From Sphingomonas sp. KR3-1 (lineage in GTDB: Bacteria > Pseudomonadota > Alphaproteobacteria > Sphingomonadales > Sphingomonadaceae), in contig NZ_JBDZDQ010000003.1 of the NCBI RefSeq assembly GCF_040049295.1, positions 1 to 64,000 of the forward strand: a DNA stretch of 64,000 nt. Direction: 5' to 3'. The translations under genes and the position numbers were made by a program. Below, piece after piece: positions 58,614-64,000 of this stretch. The notes under the pieces were generated by a model, which saw only the letters and a program-made list of their open reading frames with translations, was not told where the DNA came from and searched no databases. Position 1 is the first letter of the stretch. Each line of letters opens with the position of its first letter.

Positions 58614-59009
58614 ATGACCTTCCGACTTGCCGCTGCCGTTCTTGCCGCGTTGCTTATCGCGGCGGGCGCCCATGCGCAGAGCGCCGGTGCCTTCATGCAC
58701 AACCCGGCCTTCAAGGATCCCGCGCCGGCGAGGTGTGAGACGACCTTCGACATGCAGCATTGCGCGGCGCACGAGCTGCGCATCGCCGATGCCGCGATGA
58801 GCGCGCGCTATTCAGCGCTGCGGGCGCGGCTGGGCGCCTCGGCCCGGCAGCGGCTGCTGGTCGAGCAGCGCCAATGGCTGGCAGCGCGCGACCGTGACTG
58901 CGTGGCGATGGGGGACCGCTATCGCGGCGGGACGATGGCGCCGGTTGTGGTGGCGCAGTGCTGGGTAGAGCGGACCAAGGCGCGCGCGAAGATTCTCGCG
59001 CGGCGCTAG
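58614..59009 (+). CDS. Small secreted protein of the LprI/DUF1311 type
   Basis: This 131-residue protein has a signal peptide (cleavage near AHA-QS, residue 22). The DUF1311 pattern follows with four Cys: ARCETT, MQHCAAHELRIADAAMSARY, then ARDRDCVAMG and VAQCWVERTKAR. The family includes LprI, a lysozyme inhibitor; other members are uncharacterised. GAGGAG lies six bases before the ATG at 58614. The stop overlaps the convergent hypothetical gene by four bases. Confidence 0.82.
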   Translation: MTFRLAAAVLAALLIAAGAHAQSAGAFMHNPAFKDPAPARCETTFDMQHCAAHELRIADAAMSARYSALRARLGASARQRLLVEQRQWLAARDRDCVAMGDRYRGGTMAPVVVAQCWVERTKARAKILARR

Positions 59010-59290
59010 GCCAGCTTGTGGGGCGTCGGATCGCCGCGTTCCTCGATCAGCTGGCGACGGCCCTCGGTACGAGCCTCCTCGAACCAGGCGCGGGCTTCGT
59101 CGGGCAGGGTGGCGAGGATCGCTTCGTCCGATTCGGTGGCGATGCGCGGGACCAGCGCTGCGGCCTCCACGCCGAGCAACGGCGCGAGCAGGCGCAGGGT
59201 GCGGGCGCGCAGACGGAATTCGAAATCGTCGAGGCGCGCCGATTCGACCTCGGCCTTTTTGAGCAGCGCGCCTCGCAAGTCGAAGACCAT
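59006..59290 (-). CDS. Small conserved-looking protein, no recognised family
   Basis: This 94-residue cytoplasmic protein has no signal peptide or membrane helix. It begins MVFDLRGALLKKAEVESARLD and is helical, with many charged residues and RARTLRLLAPLLGVEAA in the middle. No motif suggests a function. It overlaps the convergent LprI-like gene by four bases and its start lies beside the 80-bp REPIN-like element. Codon use looks native, supporting a real gene. Confidence 0.6.
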   Translation of the reverse strand: MVFDLRGALLKKAEVESARLDDFEFRLRARTLRLLAPLLGVEAAALVPRIATESDEAILATLPDEARAWFEEARTEGRRQLIEERGDPTPHKLA

Positions 59291-59303
59291 GTCGCTCTCC
59301 TCG

Positions 59304-59383
59304 CGTCATCCCGGCGAAAGCCGGGATCTCGTGCGACTCCTGTCCTGGCCATCGCCTGAGATCCCGGCTTTCGCCGGATGACG
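59304..59383. repeat. REPIN-like inverted repeat, 80 bp (subfamily A copy 2)
   Basis: CGTCATCCCGGCGAAAGCCG at 59304 and its inverse CCCGGCTTTCGCCGGATGAC ending at 59382. The centre shares ATCGCCTGAGATCCCGG with the copy at 53383-53464. One arm has lost a G. It stands between the 94-residue protein and the thiolase end. Confidence 0.85.
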
Positions 59384-59392
59384 GGCGTGTTT

Positions 59393-60580
59393 CTAGTCCA
59401 GCAACTCCACCGCCATTGCCGTCGCTTCGCCGCCGCCGATGCAGAGCGAGGCGAGGCCGCGGCGGGCGCCGCGGGTCTCCAGCGCGGAGAGCAGGGTCGC
59501 CAGCACGCGCGCGCCGCTGGCGCCGATCGGGTGGCCGAGCGCGCAGGCGCCGCCGTTGACGTTGAGTATGCCGTGATCGAGCCCGAGCTCCTTCATCGCG
59601 ATCATCGCCACTGCCGCGAAGGCCTCGTTGACTTCGAACAGGTCGACATCGCCGGTCGACCAGCCCGCCCTGGCCAGCGCCTTCTTCATCGCGAAGACGG
59701 GCGCGGTGGTGAAGCGCGCCGGGGCATGGGCGTGGGCGGCATGCGCGACGACGCGGGCGACCGGGGTGAGGCCGAGCTTTTCGGCGACGCTCATCCGCGT
59801 CATCACCAGCGCGGCGGCACCGTCCGAGATCGAGGAGGCGTTGGCCGCGGTGATCGTGCCGTCCTTCGAGAAAGCGGGCTTGAGCGTCGGGATCTTGGCC
59901 GGATCGCCCCTGGCGGGCTGCTCGTCGAGCGTGACCGAGACCAGGCCCTTGCGCGTCTTCACTTCGACGGGGGTGATCTCGCGGTCGAACGCGCCGCTCG
60001 CCTGGGCGGCCTTGGCGCGCTCGAGGCTGGCGATGGCGAAATCGTCCTGCTGGCCGCGGGTGAACTGATATTCCTGCGCCACTTCCTCGGCGAAATTGCC
60101 CATCAGCTTGCCGGGCTCATAGGCATCCTCAAGCCCGTCGAGATACATGTGGTCCTTGAGCACGTCGTGCCCGATGCGCGCGCCGGCGCGGTGGCGCATC
60201 GAGAGATAAGGCGCGTTGGTCATGCTCTCCATGCCGCCCGCGATCAGCAGGTCGACCGAGCCGGCGGCGAGCGCCTCGGCCGCCATGATCGCCGCCTGCA
60301 TGCCCGATCCGCACATCTTGTTCACCGTGGTGGCCTCGATGTGGTTGGGCAGGCCTGCCTTGAGCGCGGCCTGGCGGGCGGGCGCCTGGCCGAGGCCGGC
60401 GGGGAGGACGCAGCCCATGTAGATGCGCTCGATCGCGTCGCCCTTGAGCCCGGCGCGCTCGACTGCGGCGCCGACGGCGGCGGCGCCGAGATCGGTGGCG
60501 CTGGCGTCGCTCAGCGCGCCCTGGAAGCTGCCCATCGGCGTGCGGGCATAGGAGGCGATGACGACATCGTCGGCGGACAT
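59393..60580 (-). CDS. Acetyl-CoA C-acyltransferase (thiolase)
   Basis: This 395-residue thiolase has nucleophile Cys90 in [10 protein letters not shown], the [19 protein letters not shown] segment with the active-site His, and the second Cys in LCIGGGEA. It makes or cleaves acetoacetyl-CoA or 3-ketoacyl-CoA in fatty acid, PHB or leucine metabolism; the direction is not shown. GAGGATCC lies just before the ATG. No beta-oxidation genes are adjacent. Confidence 0.92.
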   Translation of the reverse strand: MSADDVVIASYARTPMGSFQGALSDASATDLGAAAVGAAVERAGLKGDAIERIYMGCVLPAGLGQAPARQAALKAGLPNHIEATTVNKMCGSGMQAAIMAAEALAAGSVDLLIAGGMESMTNAPYLSMRHRAGARIGHDVLKDHMYLDGLEDAYEPGKLMGNFAEEVAQEYQFTRGQQDDFAIASLERAKAAQASGAFDREITPVEVKTRKGLVSVTLDEQPARGDPAKIPTLKPAFSKDGTITAANASSISDGAAALVMTRMSVAEKLGLTPVARVVAHAAHAHAPARFTTAPVFAMKKALARAGWSTGDVDLFEVNEAFAAVAMIAMKELGLDHGILNVNGGACALGHPIGASGARVLATLLSALETRGARRGLASLCIGGGEATAMAVELLD

Positions 60581-60667
60581 ATTGGATCCTCTCGGTTGTT
60601 GGGGCCGATCTAGTAACTGATGCGACGGTTTGCAAAAGCCGTGGCACCCGGCATGACAGGCGCCAAC

Positions 60668-60928
60668 ATGAACCTGGTCGAGATTCTCAAATGGTATGCC
60701 TCGATCAGCGGGATCATCGCGGCCTTCCTCGTGTCGCTCGATCTCGGGCGGCGCTGGACCGGGCGGGGCTTCCTGCTGTTCGTCACCTCGAGCATCGCGT
60801 GGATCGCCGGTGCGCTGATGACCAAGGACGAGCCGCTCTGGACGCAGAATATCGTGCTGTTCGGCGTCAATTGCTTCGGCGTGTGGCGCTACCTGATCCG
60901 CAAGCGAAAGCCGCGGCATGACGATTGA
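60668..60928 (+). CDS. Small membrane protein of unknown family
   Basis: This 86-residue protein has about three hydrophobic segments (KWYASISGIIAAFLVSLDL, GFLLFVTSSIAWIAGALM, and IVLFGVNCFGVWRYL) and a basic tail. The start at MNLVEILKW is preferred, since the upstream extension is not hydrophobic. It resembles short envelope proteins beside other genes, and the layout is like one repeat of PnuC-type transporters. It overlaps the prepilin peptidase gene by 11 bases. Confidence 0.7.
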   Translation: MNLVEILKWYASISGIIAAFLVSLDLGRRWTGRGFLLFVTSSIAWIAGALMTKDEPLWTQNIVLFGVNCFGVWRYLIRKRKPRHDD

Positions 60929-61685
60929 TCCCGCCTGGGGCTGGGCAGTGCTGCTCGGCGTGCTGGGGCTGGTCTTCGGCAGCTTCATCGCGACGCTGGC
61001 GATCCGCTGGCCCGAGGGAAGGGCGATCACGCGGGGCCGATCGGAATGCGACCGCTGCGGCAAGGGGCTGCGCGCCGGCGAGCTGGTGCCGGTGCTCTCC
61101 TATCTGCTCCAGCGCGGGCGTTGCCGAGGCTGCGGCGCGCCGATCCGGATGAGCCATGTGCTGACCGAGCTGATCGGCGGCGCGATCGGCGTGGCCGCGG
61201 CGATCGTCTCGCCCGATCCGGCAGGCGCTGCGGGCGCGGTGTTCGGCTGGCTGCTGCTGACGCTGGCGGCGCTCGACGTCGCGGCGCTGTGGCTGCCCAA
61301 TGCGCTGACCGCGGCGCTGGCGGCGGCGGGGCTGGTGACCGGCCTGCTCGGGCTGGGGCCGCCGCTCGAGGAGCGGCTGATCGGCGGCGCGGCCGGGTTC
61401 GGCGTGCTGTGGCTGGTCGCCTGGGGCTATCGCCGGCTGCGCGGGCGCCAGGGGCTGGGCGGCGGCGACCCCAAATTGTTCGGCGGGATCGGGCTGTGGC
61501 TCGGCTGGCACGCGCTGCCTTTGGTGCTGCTCGCCGCCTGCCTGATCGGGCTGGCCGGCGTGCTGGGGCTGATGCTCGGCGGGCGGCGAGTGACCGCGAC
61601 CGACCGACTGCCCTTCGGGGTGATGCTTGCGGCGGCGGCGTTCGCGGTGTGGCTCGGCTTGGCGATCGGGCCGTTGCCGGTCTAG
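60918..61685 (+). CDS. Type IV prepilin peptidase / methyltransferase (PilD/GspO-like)
   Basis: This 255-residue integral membrane aspartic peptidase has N-terminal FGSFIATLAIRWPEGR, zinc-type Cys pairs at 44/47 and 69/72, and catalytic Asp120 (TLAALDVAALWLP) and Asp184 (GGGDPKL). It cleaves leader peptides of type IV pilins or type II secretion pseudopilins and methylates the new N-terminus. No pilus or secretion genes lie in view, so its client machinery must be elsewhere. Confidence 0.88.
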   Translation: MTIDPAWGWAVLLGVLGLVFGSFIATLAIRWPEGRAITRGRSECDRCGKGLRAGELVPVLSYLLQRGRCRGCGAPIRMSHVLTELIGGAIGVAAAIVSPDPAGAAGAVFGWLLLTLAALDVAALWLPNALTAALAAAGLVTGLLGLGPPLEERLIGGAAGFGVLWLVAWGYRRLRGRQGLGGGDPKLFGGIGLWLGWHALPLVLLAACLIGLAGVLGLMLGGRRVTATDRLPFGVMLAAAAFAVWLGLAIGPLPV

Positions 61686-61713
61686 GCTCGCGACAAAGCA
61701 GGAGGAGAGGGTG

Positions 61714-62460
61714 ATGCGGAGCGTGATGCTGGGGGCGGGCGTGCTGTTGGGGGCGTGCCTTGGCGGCGGCGCAGCGGCGCAGGACCGGCCGCGGATCGAC
61801 ATCGGTGCGACCGGAATGGTCGAGGTGCCGCCCGAAGTCGCGACGATCTCCTACATGGTGCGCGGTGAGGGCCAGACCCCAGACGACGCCACCCGCGCGC
61901 TCAACAGCCGCAAGCAGGCGATCGAGACGATGCTGGCGGGGCTGCGCGGCACCAAGGTCGAGCTGCACACCGACAATATGCGCGTGCGCGAAGTGCGCGG
62001 CCCGGAATGCCGGTCGCCCGAGATGACCCAGTCGCGCAGCGCGACCGGCCTTTGCGCGGTGCAGAGCTATATCACCGAGCTCCGCGTGGTGATCCGGGTT
62101 TCGCCGCCGGCGAGCGCGGGGACGATCACCGGCGCGATCGCGCAGGCGGGAGGCAGCGAGGTGACGCTGGGCGGCTTCGACTTGATCGATCGGGCGGAAG
62201 CGCGGCGCAAGGCGGTGGCGATGGCGCTCGCCAATGCCAAGGCGCAGGCCGAGGTGATTGCAAGCGCATCGGGCGCGAAGCTGGGGCCGATCCTGCGCGT
62301 CGTCGATGGCGACCAGCAGCGCTATTCACTGGCGTCGAGCGACATCGGGGCGATGCCGAGCGTGTCCGGCTCGGTCTCCGCGCCGGTGGCGGTGAAGCTC
62401 GCACCCGACACGGTGAAGGTCTATGCGCAGCTGACGGTCAGCTACGAGATCGTGCGATGA
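61714..62460 (+). CDS. SIMPL domain (DUF541) periplasmic protein
   Basis: This 248-residue protein has a signal peptide (cleavage near AAA-QD, residue 23) and a SIMPL/DUF541 domain: IDIGATGMVEVPPEVATISY, then QSYITELRVVIRV, ending in VYAQLTVSYEIVR. Relatives (YggE-type) form periplasmic oligomers and have been linked to stress tolerance. Two Cys are present in the middle. Its stop overlaps the ALDH start (ATGA). Confidence 0.85.
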   Translation: MRSVMLGAGVLLGACLGGGAAAQDRPRIDIGATGMVEVPPEVATISYMVRGEGQTPDDATRALNSRKQAIETMLAGLRGTKVELHTDNMRVREVRGPECRSPEMTQSRSATGLCAVQSYITELRVVIRVSPPASAGTITGAIAQAGGSEVTLGGFDLIDRAEARRKAVAMALANAKAQAEVIASASGAKLGPILRVVDGDQQRYSLASSDIGAMPSVSGSVSAPVAVKLAPDTVKVYAQLTVSYEIVR

Positions 62461-63872
62461 CCATGCGCGAACTGCTCGATGCCCAGCGGGCTGCCTTCAT
62501 GGCCGAGCTGCCGGTCTCGCTCGAGGCGCGGCGCGACCGGCTGAAGCGCGCGATCGCGATGGTCTCGGACAATGCCGGGCGGCTGTGCGACGCGCTGAGC
62601 GAGGATTTCGGGCATCGCAGCCGCGAGCAATCGATGATCACCGATGTCGCTGCCTCGGTGGGGCCGCTGCATCATGCGCTCAAGCATCTCAAGGCCTGGT
62701 CGAAGCCGGCACGCAAGCCGGTGATGTTCCCGCTCGGGCTGCTCGGCGGGCGCGGCTCGATCGAATATCAGCCCAAAGGCGTGGTGGGGATCATCGCGCC
62801 GTGGAACTTCCCGGTGCAGCTGGTGATGAGCCCGCTTTCGGGCGTGTTCGCCGCGGGCAACCGGGCGATGGTGAAGACCAGCGAATATACGCCGGCGGTG
62901 GCGGCGCTGATGGCGGATCTGGCGGCGGGCTATTTCGATCCCACCGAGCTGACCTTCGTCAGCGGCGGGCCGGACGTGGGCAAGGCCTTTGCCGAGCTGC
63001 CCTTCGACCATCTGCTCTTCACCGGGGCGACCGGGATCGCGAAGCACATCCTGCACGCGGCGGCGGACAATCTGGTGCCGGTCACGCTCGAGCTGGGCGG
63101 CAAGTCGCCGGTGGTGGTGGGGCGATCGGCCGATGTCGCGCAGGCGACCGAACGCGTGGCACTCGGCAAGATGCTCAACGCCGGGCAGATCTGCCTGGCG
63201 CCCGACTACATGCTGGTGCCCGAGGAAAAGGAAGGCGCGGTGGTCGATGGGCTCGTCGCCGCGGCATCGCGCATGTATCCGACGCTGCTTTCCAACCCCG
63301 ATTATACCGCGGTGATCAACGACCGGCATTATGCGCGGCTGACCGACTGGATCGAGGATGCGCGGGCCAAGGGTGCCGAGGTGATCGCGGTCAATCCGGC
63401 AAACGAGGATTTCACCAGCTCGAACAGCCGCAAGCTGCCGCTCCACATCATCCGCAACCCGACCGACGACATGATGGTGATGCAGGAGGAGATCTTCGGA
63501 CCCGTGCTGCCGGTGCGCAGCTATCGCGGCGGGATCGAGGAGGCGATCGGCGAGGTCAACCGGCGCGACCGGCCGCTGGCGCTTTATTATTTCGGGCAGG
63601 ACAAGGCGGAGAAGCGCGCGGTGCTCGACCGGACGATCTCGGGGCGCGCGACGGTGAACGACGTGATCTTCCATGTCAGCCAGGAGGAGCTGCCGTTCGG
63701 CGGCATCGGGCCGTCGGGCATGGGCGCCTATCATGGCGAGATCGGTTTCCGCACCTTCAGCCATGCCAAGGCGGTCTATAGCCAGCCGAAGATCGACGTG
63801 GCCAAGCTCGCGGGGATGAAGCCGCCCTATGGCAAGGCGACCCAGGCGACGATCAGGCGGCAGATGAAATGA
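62457..63872 (+). CDS. Aldehyde dehydrogenase family (coniferyl-aldehyde-type)
   Basis: This 471-residue NAD(P)-dependent enzyme has IAPWNFPVQL with Asn117, catalytic Glu212 in TLELGGKSP and Cys246 in NAGQICLAPDY, ending in the SQEELPFGGIGPSGMGAYH signature. The short N-terminal form and sequence resemble coniferyl aldehyde dehydrogenases, which oxidise lignin-derived aromatic aldehydes; other aldehydes cannot be excluded. It is coupled by ATGA overlap to the SIMPL gene before and the membrane protein after. Confidence 0.9.
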   Translation: MTMRELLDAQRAAFMAELPVSLEARRDRLKRAIAMVSDNAGRLCDALSEDFGHRSREQSMITDVAASVGPLHHALKHLKAWSKPARKPVMFPLGLLGGRGSIEYQPKGVVGIIAPWNFPVQLVMSPLSGVFAAGNRAMVKTSEYTPAVAALMADLAAGYFDPTELTFVSGGPDVGKAFAELPFDHLLFTGATGIAKHILHAAADNLVPVTLELGGKSPVVVGRSADVAQATERVALGKMLNAGQICLAPDYMLVPEEKEGAVVDGLVAAASRMYPTLLSNPDYTAVINDRHYARLTDWIEDARAKGAEVIAVNPANEDFTSSNSRKLPLHIIRNPTDDMMVMQEEIFGPVLPVRSYRGGIEEAIGEVNRRDRPLALYYFGQDKAEKRAVLDRTISGRATVNDVIFHVSQEELPFGGIGPSGMGAYHGEIGFRTFSHAKAVYSQPKIDVAKLAGMKPPYGKATQATIRRQMK

Positions 63873-64000
63873 CCCAGTGGCTGGTGGCACTTGGCGTCGT
63901 CTTGCTGTCGTTCGCAGCGATGCCGTGGATCGTGCGCTGGGCGAAGAGCGCGGGCGGCAAGGGCAAGATGGGCGGCATCGCGATGGGGCTCGGGCTGGTC
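63869..64000 (+). CDS. Start of a small membrane protein, truncated at the right edge
   Basis: The ATG at 63869 overlaps the ALDH stop. The 44 visible residues start MTQWLVALGVVLLSFAAMPW, a membrane segment, followed by IVRWAKSAGGKGKMGGIAMG. The frame is open to the edge. The family is not recognisable from this part. Confidence 0.55.
   Translation, partial: MTQWLVALGVVLLSFAAMPWIVRWAKSAGGKGKMGGIAMGLGLV

Overview
The window looks like chromosomal DNA of a sphingomonad (Alphaproteobacteria, Sphingomonadales, probably Sphingomonas). The evidence is the high GC content, the purS-purQ arrangement, and the presence of UrcA, UPF0262, DUF1285, DUF2849, DUF934 and DUF4349 family proteins. A TonB/ExbB/ExbD1/ExbD2 operon, GH115 and GH5 enzymes, and many short palindromic repeats of the CCGGCGAAAGCCGGG type point the same way. 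This assignment comes from family recognition, not a database search. No transposase, integrase, phage gene or CRISPR array was seen.

Layout. 1-10771 (minus) is one uninterrupted reading frame of at least 3590 codons. It encodes a giant, secreted, repeat-rich surface protein of the autotransporter/adhesin type whose C-terminus lies beyond the left edge. Next come tRNA-Arg(UCU), a queuosine-precursor transporter, an alpha/beta hydrolase and a chemoreceptor. The purine genes purC, purS and purQ run leftward, preceded by a DUF4349 lipoprotein. A small UrcA protein faces a LysR regulator, followed by parC, a GGDEF-EAL protein, and a cca-NUDIX-DUF1285 operon on the opposite strand. GNAT and folB genes and a secreted unknown lead to the tonB-exbB-exbD-exbD operon and a TPR protein (28.1-31.2 kb).

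From 31 to 42 kb are dcd, a GH115 glucuronidase, a VOC protein, an SDR, a UPF0262-GH25-cdd cluster, dnaB and a hybrid histidine kinase. From 42 to 46 kb is a sulfate-assimilation operon read leftward: cobA, DUF2849, cysI, DUF934, cysH. The right third has a PilZ membrane protein, a GH5 mannanase, a Bax-inhibitor-1 protein with a zinc-ribbon protein, astD, selO, a hydrolase, a glycosyltransferase and a nitronate monooxygenase-like flavoprotein. It continues with a second PilZ membrane protein, a 2-hydroxyacid dehydrogenase, SH3 and LprI-like secreted proteins, a thiolase, a prepilin peptidase, a SIMPL protein, an aldehyde dehydrogenase and the start of one more gene.

Functionally the region is mostly housekeeping (purines, pyrimidine salvage, replication, topoisomerase IV, tRNA maturation, sulfur assimilation). 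TonB energy coupling and secreted plant-polysaccharide enzymes fit an oligotroph that takes up complex carbohydrates. The least ordinary signals are the giant surface protein and a repeated intergenic element on the minus strand with a conserved AFVTFR reading frame. Others are nested REPIN-like palindromes, a pair of dyad operators before parC, strong hairpins between the ton genes, and two paralogous PilZ membrane proteins.
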